From Rhizobium sp. AQ_MP (GTDB lineage Bacteria > Pseudomonadota > Alphaproteobacteria > Rhizobiales > Rhizobiaceae): a DNA stretch of 64,000 nucleotides. The notes below the pieces were generated by a model, which had not been told where the DNA came from, ran no database searches, and was given only the letters and a program-made list of their open reading frames with translations. The stretch lies in the NCBI RefSeq assembly GCF_014237835.1, contig NZ_JACJVI010000012.1, positions 1-64,000 on the forward strand, written 5' to 3'. This document shows positions 52,295-61,288 of the stretch, piece after piece; the first letter of the stretch is position 1; every line of letters starts with the position of its first letter. Made by a program: the position numbers and the translations under genes.

Positions 52295-52620
52295 TCCGCC
52301 ACATCGTGCTCATCCGTTTCCAGCCGGCAGTGTCGCCTGCCGTCATCGACGACCTCTTCGCCGAACTGCATCAGATCGAAGGCAAGGTGCCGGGCCTGCT
52401 GTCGATCACCTCGGGCCGCAGCGAAAGCCCGGAGCGCATCGAACGCGGCTATCTGCACGGCTTCGTCGCCGATTTCGCCGACTGGGCAGCCCTCGAAGCC
52501 TATCAGGTCCATCCGGATCACAAGCGCTTCGGGGTCCGTCTCGTCGCCCATGCCGAGGGCGGTCTCGACGGCATCCTCGTCTTCGACCTCCCCGTCCAAA
52601 CTCAGGGATCTCCAACATGA
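52291..52620 (+). CDS. Dabb (stress-responsive alpha/beta barrel) domain protein
   Basis: The 109-residue protein is a single Dabb domain: MIRHIVLIRF at the start, PGLLSITSGR in the middle and HPDHKRF near the end. These small ferredoxin-like dimers are often found beside catabolic enzymes. It overlaps both neighbours (ATGA), which ties it to this pathway, but I do not know its step. Confidence 0.85.
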   Translation: MIRHIVLIRFQPAVSPAVIDDLFAELHQIEGKVPGLLSITSGRSESPERIERGYLHGFVADFADWAALEAYQVHPDHKRFGVRLVAHAEGGLDGILVFDLPVQTQGSPT

Positions 52621-53780
52621 TTGCCTTGCCCACCGCCGCTGGCCGCGTCGAAGACTATCGCCTGACAGGGATACCGCTGACACCGCGCGCTCCGACGCGT
52701 CCGCTGACCCGCACAGCCTTTGCCGCCGCCCATGTCGTTTCCGATCCGCTGCGCGAACGCAATCCCTGGGACACGCGACCGGCGGTCGACTGGGAGGGAA
52801 CTCTTGCCTTCCGCACCTCGCTTTGGGATCAGGGCCTAGGTCTTGCCGAAGCCATGGACACCGCCCAGCGCGGCATGGGGGTCGATTGGCCGACGGCGCT
52901 GGAACTGATCCAGCGCACGATGGTGGCCGCCAAGGTGCATCCGATGAAGCCGCGCGTCGCTTGCGGTGCCGGCACCGACCATATGGCGCTCGCCGACCTG
53001 ACCACCGCCGACAAAATCGCAGCCGCCTATCAGACGCAGGCGGAAGCCATCGAGTCCGCCGGTGGCCAGTTGATCCTGATGGCCTCTCGCGCCTTCCCCG
53101 CCATGGGAGCGGGGCCCGATGTCTACCGCTCCGTTTATCGCAAGCTGATCGACGGCGCGCGCGAGCCAGTCATCCTGCACTGGCTGGGTGACATGTTCGA
53201 TCCGGCGCTGAAGGGCTATTGGGGCAGCGAGGACGTTGCTAAAGCAAGTGACTTCGTGCTCGACCTGATCGGCGAGAACCCCGGCAAGGTCGACGGCATC
53301 AAGATCTCGCTGCTCGATCAGGCGCATGAAGAGGCGTTTCGCGCCCGCCTGCCGGAGGGTGTGCGTCTCTACACGGGCGACGACTTCAACTATGCCGACC
53401 TGATCGCGGGCGACGGCAAGCATTATTCCCATGCGCTGCTTGGCATCTTCGCCGCAATAGCCCCCGCTGCCTCTCAGGCGCTCGATGCACTCGCTGCCGG
53501 TGATCTCGACACCTATCACCGCCTGCTGAAGCCCACGGTGCCGCTCAGCCGCGAAATCTTCCGCGCCCCAACAAGGTTCTACAAGGCCGGTATTGCCTTT
53601 CTCGCATGGCTGAACGGCCAACAGCGGCATTTCATCATGCCGGCGGGCTTCCAGTCGAGCCGTGATATCGTCCACTATGCGGAGGTCTTCCGGCTTGCCG
53701 ATCAGGCAAATCTGCTTGCCGATCCGGAGCTTGCCGTGAGAAGGATGCGGATCTTGGCTGAGCTGAACGGGGTTTATTGA
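52617..53780 (+). CDS. DUF993-family (TIM-barrel aldolase-like) protein
   Basis: The 387-residue protein is of the DUF993 type, a dihydrodipicolinate-synthase-like TIM barrel. Recognisable segments are CGAGTDHMAL, GQLILMASRAFP and PVILHWLGDMFD. A retro-aldol or dehydration role is plausible from fold and from the glycerate kinase that follows. No function is established to my knowledge. The start overlaps the Dabb gene stop. Confidence 0.75.
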   Translation: MIALPTAAGRVEDYRLTGIPLTPRAPTRPLTRTAFAAAHVVSDPLRERNPWDTRPAVDWEGTLAFRTSLWDQGLGLAEAMDTAQRGMGVDWPTALELIQRTMVAAKVHPMKPRVACGAGTDHMALADLTTADKIAAAYQTQAEAIESAGGQLILMASRAFPAMGAGPDVYRSVYRKLIDGAREPVILHWLGDMFDPALKGYWGSEDVAKASDFVLDLIGENPGKVDGIKISLLDQAHEEAFRARLPEGVRLYTGDDFNYADLIAGDGKHYSHALLGIFAAIAPAASQALDALAAGDLDTYHRLLKPTVPLSREIFRAPTRFYKAGIAFLAWLNGQQRHFIMPAGFQSSRDIVHYAEVFRLADQANLLADPELAVRRMRILAELNGVY

Positions 53781-53785
53781 CGGGC

Positions 53786-54802
53786 ATGGAACGGCGGCCG
53801 ACGATCATCGATGTGGCACGCGTGGCAGGGATTTCCAAATCCACCGTCAGCCTCGTCCTGCAGAACAGTCCGCTGGTCAAGGAGGAGACCCGCCGCCTGG
53901 TCCGCGAGGCCATGGACAAGGTCGGCTATGTCTATAACCGCGCTGCCGCGAACCTGCGATCTTCGAATGTTGGCCTAATCGGCCTCGTCATCAACGATCT
54001 CCGCAACCCGTTCTTCACGGAATTCGCAACCTCGCTGCAGATGGCCCTGTCTGCGCGCGGCTATGCGACGGTTGTCGCAAACACCGATGAGGACCCGGCC
54101 GTCCAGGCTCAGGTTGTCGGCGCGATGATCGAACACGGCGTCTCTGCGCTGGTCCTGTCCCCCGCCTATGGCGACGAAGGCGGCACATTCGATGCCATCG
54201 CGCGCGGCGGAATTCCGACCATGCAGGTGCTCCGCAAGGTCGATCCTCGTGTCCAACAATTCCCCTTCGCCGCCCCCGACTATCGGCAGGGCAGTCTGCT
54301 TGCTGCCCGGCATATCCTTTCCTTTTCTCCTCGCCGCATCGCCTTTGTCGGTGGCCTTGCAGACCGCGCCGTTACGCGCGAGCGCATGACAGGATATTTC
54401 GACGCGCTGGCCGAGTGCGGCATGGAACCATTTGTCCTGCTGGGCCGCGCAAGCCGCAGCTTCGGTCGCGAGGCAGCCGAGGAATTGACACGCACTCATC
54501 CGGAAATTGATGCTGCCATCTGTTTCAACGATCTCGTGGCACTCGGCATGCTCTCAGGCTTTGCCAAGCTGGAGCGCAATGTCGGGCAGGATTTTCGCAT
54601 GGTCGGCTTCGACGATATCGAGGAATGCAGCCAGGTCTTCCCGGCGCTTTCCACCGTCCATTGTGGCATCGCCGAATTTGGTCGGAGCATCGCCGCAACC
54701 ATTCTGGCCTGGCTGGAGGAGGGCAAACGCCCTGAGCCGGAGACGCTCACGTCTGTGGAGCTGGTGATCCGCGACACCAGCGGCGTGAGGGATGTCCCAT
54801 GA
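53786..54802 (+). CDS. LacI-family regulator of the sugar cluster
   Basis: The 338-residue regulator has the helix-turn-helix PTIIDVARVAGISKSTVSLV, LacI hinge (NRAAANLRSS) and the effector domain with a GFDDIEECSQ stretch. It lies within the + strand gene string and is the best candidate to bind the twin operators at 39231-39263, giving feedback on its own operon. ATG 53786 is preferred over TTG 53777. The stop overlaps the kinase start. Confidence 0.9.
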   Translation: MERRPTIIDVARVAGISKSTVSLVLQNSPLVKEETRRLVREAMDKVGYVYNRAAANLRSSNVGLIGLVINDLRNPFFTEFATSLQMALSARGYATVVANTDEDPAVQAQVVGAMIEHGVSALVLSPAYGDEGGTFDAIARGGIPTMQVLRKVDPRVQQFPFAAPDYRQGSLLAARHILSFSPRRIAFVGGLADRAVTRERMTGYFDALAECGMEPFVLLGRASRSFGREAAEELTRTHPEIDAAICFNDLVALGMLSGFAKLERNVGQDFRMVGFDDIEECSQVFPALSTVHCGIAEFGRSIAATILAWLEEGKRPEPETLTSVELVIRDTSGVRDVP

Positions 54803-56058
54803 TCGATCAGCCGGAGCTCTTCCTTCGACGCCTGTTTGACCGGGCCGTTGAAGTTGCCGATCCCATGCGCTCGCTCAAGGATTTCCTGCCGGAGAAGCCC
54901 AAAGGCCGCCTGATTGTCATCGGCGCCGGCAAGGCGAGCGCCCGCATGGCCGAGGCCGTCGAGGCGGCCTGGGGTCCCTGCGAAGGCCTCGTCATCACCC
55001 GCTATGGCTATGCCCGGCCTTGCCAGGGGATCGAGATCGTCGAGGCGGCGCACCCGGTTCCGGATGAGGCCGGTCTTGAGGCGACGGCCCGCATGCTGTC
55101 ACTGGTCGAAACGGCAGGCGAGGGTGATTTCATCCTCGCGCTGATCTCTGGCGGTGCTTCAGCATTGTTGGTCCAGCCGGTAGCGGGCGTCTCGCTCGTT
55201 GAAAAGCAAGCGGTCAATCAGGCGCTTCTCGCCTCCGGTGCGCCGATCGACCGGATGAATACGGTCCGAAAGCATCTGAGCCGGGCCAAGGGCGGACAAC
55301 TGGCCGCCGCGGCCTGGCCTGCACAACTGTTGGCGCTGATCATTTCGGATGTGCCCGGAGACGATCCGGCATTTATCGGATCAGGGCCGACTGTGGGCGA
55401 CCCCTCGACGCCAGAGGAAGCCCTCGCCGTGATAGAGCAGTGGAGGGTCGATGTGCCCCCATCCGTCCGTGAGGCCCTCTCCCGTGGTTCCGGCGTGGTA
55501 AAGCCCTTTGATCCCCGCTTGGCAGGCACCCGAAACGTCATTTATGCCGCGCCGCGCCAGTCACTGGAGGCGGCGGCAGCGCTCGCAAGAGAGGCCGGCT
55601 GTGAGGTGCGTCTGCTAGGCGATGCACTCGAAGGCGAGGCGCGTGAGGTTGCGGCAGCGCAGGCGAAAGAGGCCCTCATCGTAAAGTCAGGAATGAAACC
55701 AGCCGATGCGCCAATCCTTCTTCTGTCCGGCGGAGAGCTGACCGTCACCCGAAGAGGTGACGGTATCGGCGGTCCAAATGCCGAGTTCTGCCTCGCACTT
55801 GCACTGAAGCTCGATGGGGCCGAAGGCATTTACGGCCTGGCCTGCGATACGGACGGCGTCGATGGCGCTGCCGAAGTCGCCGGTGCCATGATCGGACCAG
55901 AGACTTTGAAGAGAGCACTCGGAGCCAATGTCGATCCACAGGCCGCCCTCGATAACAACGATGCTCATTCCTTCTTCGGGTCGATAAACACGCAAGTCGT
56001 CACGGGACCGACACTCACAAACGTGAACGACTTTCGCGCCATCCTGATACTTCCGTAG
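54799..56058 (+). CDS. Glycerate 2-kinase (MOFRL-family)
   Basis: The 419-residue protein is a GckA/TtuD-type glycerate kinase: LIVIGAGKASARMAEA at the start, LALISGGASALL, KHLSRAKGGQLA, and the late LLSGGELTVT and CDTDGVDG motifs. It makes 2-phosphoglycerate and so sends the pathway into glycolysis. This implies that glycerate (or hydroxypyruvate/tartronate semialdehyde upstream) is an end product. ATG 54799 overlaps the LacI stop. Confidence 0.9.
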   Translation: MIDQPELFLRRLFDRAVEVADPMRSLKDFLPEKPKGRLIVIGAGKASARMAEAVEAAWGPCEGLVITRYGYARPCQGIEIVEAAHPVPDEAGLEATARMLSLVETAGEGDFILALISGGASALLVQPVAGVSLVEKQAVNQALLASGAPIDRMNTVRKHLSRAKGGQLAAAAWPAQLLALIISDVPGDDPAFIGSGPTVGDPSTPEEALAVIEQWRVDVPPSVREALSRGSGVVKPFDPRLAGTRNVIYAAPRQSLEAAAALAREAGCEVRLLGDALEGEAREVAAAQAKEALIVKSGMKPADAPILLLSGGELTVTRRGDGIGGPNAEFCLALALKLDGAEGIYGLACDTDGVDGAAEVAGAMIGPETLKRALGANVDPQAALDNNDAHSFFGSINTQVVTGPTLTNVNDFRAILILP

Positions 56059-56118
56059 CTCCGTGAAATTGAGCTTACGCCGCATGCGGCGAGTTCTAGC
56101 GCTTTCGCGCGAGATTTA

Positions 56119-56224
56119 GGGCAATCATGTCATGCCACAAGTTATGGCGTTTACCGGCCTCGGCGAGGCTCGGTTCATTGGCGGTTTCGATGCCGATGGA
56201 GAGCTGCGTCGCAAAGGCCACGCG
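56119..56224 (-). pseudogene. Duplicated fragment of radical SAM gene
   Basis: This 106-base piece matches 1111-1285 inside the radical SAM gene, in the same orientation, apart from point changes and a 66-base in-frame deletion. Its translation keeps IGIETANEPSLAEAGKR (IGIETPNEPSLAEAGKR in the full gene). The deletion ends at a repeated CGATG in the parent (1186-1190 and 1252-1256), suggesting slippage between short repeats. It lies in the 237-base gap between convergent glycerate kinase and LacI genes, 55 kb from the parent. Confidence 0.85.
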
Positions 56225-56295
56225 AGCCGAAGCGTAGCCGATTCGGCGGCTTGCTTGACGGAAGCAGGCCGATATGAGCGAGCCTGGCACGGGAT

Positions 56296-57399
56296 CTATT
56301 CGCCCGGCTGCTTGTGCCTTCGCGCACTCGGCTCTGGAGCGCTGTCCACATCTTTGAGGGCATCGAGCGGGCCGGTCAGAGCTGTTCGCGGCTGGACGAG
56401 CAGGGGACGGACGAGGTGCGTCAGGGCGGGAGGGCGGGGTGTTTCCAGGATCTTGAAGCCTTCCGATATCATCGCCTCGCTGTCCTGACGGATCATGTAG
56501 ACCGGGAACGGGAGGAAGGAGCCGAAGGGGTCATAGTCGTAACAGCCGACGATGATGTCGGCGAAGGTCTCGTGCGGATGCTGGCCAAGGAAGCGGATCA
56601 GACCTTCAAGGTTGATCGAAGAGTTGACGAAGAAGCAGCGCGGCAGCTTGCCGTGGCTTTCGTAGAAGGTCTCGAATGCCCGTGCCGTCATACCTGGTGA
56701 ATAGCCCGTCGGCTGGATGCAGGTTTCGTTGTCGCTCTTGAGCAGGGTGTTCTTGATGTCGCGAAAGCCCCGGATACGCTCGCGGCTCGCATGATCGTCA
56801 CGGCCGCCGAAGAGATAGACCTCATCGGGATCGAGCCTGTCCTCTTCCATGGCGCGCTCGATGATTGCACGCGTCAGCATGCGTGCGCCTTCGAAATTGT
56901 CTGAGATCACCGATGGCGCCTTTGTGCCGGGCAGATCGATGTTGATGTGCCTCAGGCCAGCCTTGACGCAGACCTCATGCACCCCGTCCGGGTCTGTTGC
57001 GCCGGCGATAAAGAGCTCGTCGATGGAGTAGGAAATGAGGGTCTCAACGATCTGGCGTTCTTCGTGAGGGTCGCGGCAGGCACTGACGACGATCGGGCAT
57101 TGGCCTCTGCTTCTGACCTCGGCCTCGAATGTCTGCGCCATCGAGGAAAAATACCGGTTGTCATGCACTGGAAGAAGCAGTCCCACCAGCCCGGAACGAG
57201 AGGAGCGCAAGCCTCGGGCCTGGAGATTTGCCGTATAGTCGTGTTCGTCGGCCAGGCCCTGGATCAGAAGGGCAGTTGCCTCCTTGATCCGGCGCTTGCG
57301 CCAGCTGCCGTTCAACACGGCACTCACCGTTGAAGGCGAACATCCCGACAAGACAGACAGGTCGTAGATCGTCGCCTTCTTTTTTCCGAACTCAGTCAT
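56296..57399 (-). CDS. LacI-family regulator of ketose cluster
   Basis: The 367-residue regulator starts MTEFGKKKATIYDLSVLSG with the helix-turn-helix CSPSTVSAVLNGSWRKRRI, then a PBP1-type effector domain. ATG 57399 has GGAGA upstream; the longer reading from 57816 runs into the operator region and is not credible. It is divergent from the importer operon, and two operators lie in the gap, so autoregulation and operon control are both likely. Confidence 0.9.
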   Translation of the reverse strand: MTEFGKKKATIYDLSVLSGCSPSTVSAVLNGSWRKRRIKEATALLIQGLADEHDYTANLQARGLRSSRSGLVGLLLPVHDNRYFSSMAQTFEAEVRSRGQCPIVVSACRDPHEERQIVETLISYSIDELFIAGATDPDGVHEVCVKAGLRHINIDLPGTKAPSVISDNFEGARMLTRAIIERAMEEDRLDPDEVYLFGGRDDHASRERIRGFRDIKNTLLKSDNETCIQPTGYSPGMTARAFETFYESHGKLPRCFFVNSSINLEGLIRFLGQHPHETFADIIVGCYDYDPFGSFLPFPVYMIRQDSEAMISEGFKILETPRPPALTHLVRPLLVQPRTALTGPLDALKDVDSAPEPSARRHKQPGE

Positions 57400-57472
57400 T
57401 CCAGATTCTCCTGACCGATATCGTTTAGAAAAAATCCCCTCTTGACGAAAGTCTAGCATTGCAAGATAGTCA

Positions 57473-57514
57473 TTGCACCATCGATTGTGCAAAAAAGAAA
57501 CATCGATTGTGCAG
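57473..57514. promoter_or_regulatory. Twin LacI-type operators
   Basis: TTGCACCATCGATTGTGCAA (57473-57492) is a nearly perfect palindrome with central CG. A second copy, with ATCGATTGTGCA intact but a poorer left half, lies at about 57497-57514. Centres are 22 bases apart, two helix turns. They sit between the LacI gene and the importer operon. Confidence 0.7.
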
Positions 57515-57640
57515 GATGGTCCGCCGGAGGAGGCGGATGGAAGGTCGCGGTTTTCCGGGGCTTCAGAGGAAACACGGGAGGACCGGGCAGGTGCTCGGTC
57601 GAGATCGTTCGCGTCAACGGTCTGTTGAGGAGGAGAAAAC

Positions 57641-58618
57641 ATGAAAAAGCTTATTGTGGCGGCGCTTGCCGCATCGCTTTCGCTTGGTGTCGCAACCATT
57701 GCCAGTGCCGCTGACAAGGTCGGTGTCGTTGTGAAGATCGGCGGCATTCCGTGGTTCAATGCCATGGAAGCCGGCATCAAGGCGCAGGGTGAAAAGCTCG
57801 GGCTCGATGCCTTCATGGTTGGCCCGACCAGTGCCGACCCTGCGCTTCAGGTCCGCGCGATCGAGGACATGATCGCACAGGGCGTCAAGGTTATCGGCGT
57901 CGTTCCGAACGATGCCAAGGTCCTTGAGCCCGTGCTTGAAAAGGCGCAAGCCGCTGGCATCAAGGTCGTCACCCATGAATCCCCGTCTCAGAAGGGGGCG
58001 GACTGGAACTTCGAACTCGCATCCTCCACCGGCTTCGGTGAGGCTCACGCTAAGCTGCTGGCCGAGAAAATGGGCGGCAAGGGCGAATATGCCGTCTATG
58101 TCGGTTCCCTGACCGTCCCTCTGCACAATGCCTGGGCGGATGCGGCCATTGAATATCTGAAGCAGAACTATCCCGACATGAAGCTGGTCGGCGACCGCTA
58201 TGGCGTTGCCGAAGATGTTGACAAGAGCCGTTCGACTGCACTGGACCTCATTGCCGCCCATCCTGAGCTCAAGGGCTTCCTCGCCTTCGGCAGCCAGGGT
58301 CCGATCGGGGCTGGTCGTGCCGTCGAGGAGCGGCGCAAGACGGGCGAGATCTTCGTCATCGGTCCTTTCTCGCCGGGCCAGGGCCAGAAGCTGATCAAGG
58401 CCGACGCGATCACGGGTGGCTTCATGTGGAATCCGAAACAGGCCGGTGAGGTCTTTGTGACCATGGCGGATCGCCTCATCAAGGGCGAGAGCGTCAAGGA
58501 AGGCGACGACATTCCGGGACTTGGTGTGATCAAGCCCGTCGGCAACGACATCATCGTCGACCAGCTGCTCGCCATCAACAAGGATACGGTCGACGAACTC
58601 GCGGCCATGGGGCTCTGA
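57641..58618 (+). CDS. Ketose-type ABC substrate-binding protein
   Basis: The 325-residue periplasmic protein has a signal peptide (MKKLIVAALAASLSL, cut near ASA) and a PBP1-type fold with GGIPWFNAMEAGIKAQGEK near the start. It resembles AI-2/rhamnose-type binding proteins of the ribose class. With the 3-epimerase and kinase downstream, its ligand is probably a ketose or similar sugar. GAGGAGG precedes the ATG. Two strong hairpins follow. Confidence 0.88.
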   Translation: MKKLIVAALAASLSLGVATIASAADKVGVVVKIGGIPWFNAMEAGIKAQGEKLGLDAFMVGPTSADPALQVRAIEDMIAQGVKVIGVVPNDAKVLEPVLEKAQAAGIKVVTHESPSQKGADWNFELASSTGFGEAHAKLLAEKMGGKGEYAVYVGSLTVPLHNAWADAAIEYLKQNYPDMKLVGDRYGVAEDVDKSRSTALDLIAAHPELKGFLAFGSQGPIGAGRAVEERRKTGEIFVIGPFSPGQGQKLIKADAITGGFMWNPKQAGEVFVTMADRLIKGESVKEGDDIPGLGVIKPVGNDIIVDQLLAINKDTVDELAAMGL

Positions 58619-58620
58619 TC

Positions 58621-58713
58621 CAGCGAAAGGCCTCCCCGGTTTCGGGAGCGTATCCCCTCACGCTCCCGAACCTTCGCTGATCACCGGTGTCCGGTTCTCC
58701 TGAACCGGACACC
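58621..58713 (+). terminator. Hairpins after ketose-binding-protein gene
   Basis: GGTTTCGGGAGCGT (58638-58651) pairs with ACGCTCCCGAACC (58660-58672), and the flanks CAGCGAA/TTCGCTG extend it. GGTGTCCGGTTC (58686-58697) pairs perfectly with GAACCGGACACC (58702-58713). They lie between the binding-protein gene and the ATPase, likely tuning their ratio. Confidence 0.65.
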
Positions 58714-58749
58714 GCACATCCCAGTAAAGCAAGATTAGACAGGCCAGCC

Positions 58750-60264
58750 ATGACAATCGCAACGGAGCAGGGCGCTGCGGCCCGGCCGCTTCTTTCGCTG
58801 CGCGCCATCAACATGACATTTGGCGGTGTGAAGGCCCTGAGAGATGTCGATTTCCAGGTCATGCCAGGCGAAGTCCATTGTCTCGCCGGCGAGAACGGAT
58901 GCGGCAAGAGCACGCTCATCAAGGTGATCACGGGCGTCTATCGGCCTGCGCCTGGAGCAGAGATCGAATTCGACGGCGAGACGATTGCCCAGATGAGCCC
59001 GGCCAAGGCTCAGGCACTCGGCATCCAGGTGATCTGGCAAGACCTTGCCCTTTTCCCGGAAATGACGGTCGCCGAAAACATTGCCTTCCAGACCCTTACG
59101 GGCGCGAAGCCCAGGCTCGTCCGCTACGAACGGATCCGGGAGATCGCCGAGAAAGCGCTCGCCAGGCTTGGCGTCACCCTGGATGTCGATCGTCCCTTAA
59201 AGGACTACGCCATTGCCCAGCGTCAGATCGTGGCGATCGCTCGTGCGCTGGTCGGCGAAGCGCGTATCGTTTTCATGGACGAGCCGACGGCTTCGCTCAC
59301 TCAATCGGAAACCGATTATCTTCTTGATATCGTCCGCACCCTGTCTTCCTCCGGCGTGGCTGTCGTCTTTGTCAGCCATCGGCTCGCAGAAGTTCTGGAA
59401 ATCTCCTCGCGCATCACCGTTCTGCGTGATGGAAAGCTTGTCGGCGTCTATCCGGTCGAGGGCATGACTCAATCGAAGGTGACCGAGTTGATGACCGGCC
59501 GGACCTTCGATCAGGCCATCAGGGCACGCGCCTTCGAGGATGCTCCCGTGGTTCTGTCGGTCGAAGGTTTGAGCCGTGACGGTGAGTTCTCTGATATCAA
59601 CCTGGAACTGCGGCGCGGTGAAACGCTCGGGATCACAGGCCTTCTTGGTTCCGGCCGTACCGAGCTTGCGCTCACGTTGTTTGGCATGCGTAAACCCGAC
59701 AGAGGGGTCATTCGTCTTGATGGGCGGGAAGTTGCCTTTTCATCCAACAGGCAGGCCATTGCGGCCGGTATCGCCTATCTGTCAGAGGACCGACTGGCCC
59801 TCGGGCTGAACCAGCCCCAGTCGATCGCAGACAATCTTGTCATGGCCTCACTTGATCGCATCCTGCGAGGCGGGCTCATCGCACCGGACAAGAAAAGCAG
59901 TCTGGTGTCGCGCTGGATCGCTGACCTCGGTGTCAAGATCGGGATGGCGGAAGATCCAATCTCAACCCTATCGGGTGGCAATCAACAGCGTGTTGCCATT
60001 GCCAAATGGCTTGCAACCGATCCGAGGGTGCTGATCCTGGATGCTCCGACGGTCGGCGTTGATGTCGGTGCGCGAGCCGGCATATTCGAGATCGTTGCGC
60101 GCCTTGCCGATCAGGGCCTTGCGATCATCCTGATTTCCGACGAGGTGCCCGAGGTCTATTTCAACGCCGACCGGGTGTTGAAAATGGAAAAGGGCCACAT
60201 CCGTGCAAGCTTCGACCCGCGCCTGACCACGCTTTCTGAGATGGAGGCGGCTGTTTATGCGTAA
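58750..60264 (+). CDS. Ribose-type ABC ATPase, second site altered
   Basis: The 504-residue RbsA-like protein has two ATPase domains. The first has GENGCGKST and VFMDEPTASL. In the second, the signature LSGGNQQR is intact but the Walker B glutamate is Ala (LILDAPTVGVDVG), and Walker A is lost as usual (GLLGSGRTE). Any hydrolysis would then depend on the first domain. ATG 58750 is preferred over the earlier start. The permease gene overlaps its end by eight bases. Confidence 0.88.
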   Translation: MTIATEQGAAARPLLSLRAINMTFGGVKALRDVDFQVMPGEVHCLAGENGCGKSTLIKVITGVYRPAPGAEIEFDGETIAQMSPAKAQALGIQVIWQDLALFPEMTVAENIAFQTLTGAKPRLVRYERIREIAEKALARLGVTLDVDRPLKDYAIAQRQIVAIARALVGEARIVFMDEPTASLTQSETDYLLDIVRTLSSSGVAVVFVSHRLAEVLEISSRITVLRDGKLVGVYPVEGMTQSKVTELMTGRTFDQAIRARAFEDAPVVLSVEGLSRDGEFSDINLELRRGETLGITGLLGSGRTELALTLFGMRKPDRGVIRLDGREVAFSSNRQAIAAGIAYLSEDRLALGLNQPQSIADNLVMASLDRILRGGLIAPDKKSSLVSRWIADLGVKIGMAEDPISTLSGGNQQRVAIAKWLATDPRVLILDAPTVGVDVGARAGIFEIVARLADQGLAIILISDEVPEVYFNADRVLKMEKGHIRASFDPRLTTLSEMEAAVYA

Positions 60265-61288
60265 GCTTCTCGTGTCCCACCCGACCGAACTGGTGCTGAT
60301 CCTTGTGATTGCGGCCATCAGTCTGGCGCTGTCGCTCCTCACCGACCGCTTCTTCACGCTTGGCAATGCGTTTGACCTGCTCAATATCAGTGCGGTCAAC
60401 ATCATCTTCGCCGTCGGTCTTCTTGTTGTGCTGATTGCCGGCGGCATCGACATCTCCTTTGCCGTCGCGGCCTCCGTCGTCCAATATGCCACGGCCCTTG
60501 CTCTGGCCCAGCTTGGTGGCGGAGACTGGATATCTGGCCTTCTGATCGCCTCCTTCTTCGGCATCGCGCTCGGCCTGATCAACGCCTTCCTGATCCATCG
60601 CTTCAACATCATTTCGATTGTCGCGACGATCTCGACCTTCAACATCTATTTCGGACTGTTGATGTTCTTCACCAAGGGCGTATCGATCTACAACCTGCCC
60701 GACTGGTTGACGACCCGCGTCATCGTCTATGAGCGGGAAATGGCCGATGGCAGCTGGGCTGAGATCACGCTGCCGGTTGTCGTCATGGCGGTCTGTGTAT
60801 TCGCCACCTGGTTTTTCGTCACCCGCACGACCACCGGCCGCCAGCTCTATGCATTCGGGGACAATCCCGAAGGCGCGAGGCGTTTCGGGATCAACATCGG
60901 CGCCATGCAGTATATCGCCTTTGGCTGGCTCGGGCTGATGGCCGGGATTGCCGGCCTGATGCAAGCCCATTACGCCCAGGAGGTGGTGCCGAACGCCCTC
61001 TACGGACGCGAACTCGACGTGCTTGCCGCCGTGGTCCTCGGGGGTGCCCGCCTCGGTGGTGGCAAGGGTTCGGTGCTCGGCTGTGTGCTCGGTGTGCTGC
61101 TGGTATCGATCACTCAGAACGGCCTCAATCTTCTCGGTGTCTCACCCTTCGCATTCAAGATGATTGTCGGCGCGATCATCCTCGTCGCCATCACGCTGTC
61201 CAGCATGCGCTTTGACGGCCTCTTTGCGACCGCTCGAAAGGACAAGACTTCGCCTGACGCAGACCCAGATAAGGGAGCGCACCGATGA
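60257..61288 (+). CDS. Ribose-type ABC permease 1
   Basis: The 343-residue RbsC-like membrane protein has the typical VVLIAGGIDISFA and AFGDNPEGARRFGI loops and about ten hydrophobic segments. It probably forms a heterodimer with the next permease. The start lies within the ATPase gene and the stop overlaps the second permease start (ATGA). Confidence 0.9.
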   Translation: MRKLLVSHPTELVLILVIAAISLALSLLTDRFFTLGNAFDLLNISAVNIIFAVGLLVVLIAGGIDISFAVAASVVQYATALALAQLGGGDWISGLLIASFFGIALGLINAFLIHRFNIISIVATISTFNIYFGLLMFFTKGVSIYNLPDWLTTRVIVYEREMADGSWAEITLPVVVMAVCVFATWFFVTRTTTGRQLYAFGDNPEGARRFGINIGAMQYIAFGWLGLMAGIAGLMQAHYAQEVVPNALYGRELDVLAAVVLGGARLGGGKGSVLGCVLGVLLVSITQNGLNLLGVSPFAFKMIVGAIILVAITLSSMRFDGLFATARKDKTSPDADPDKGAHR

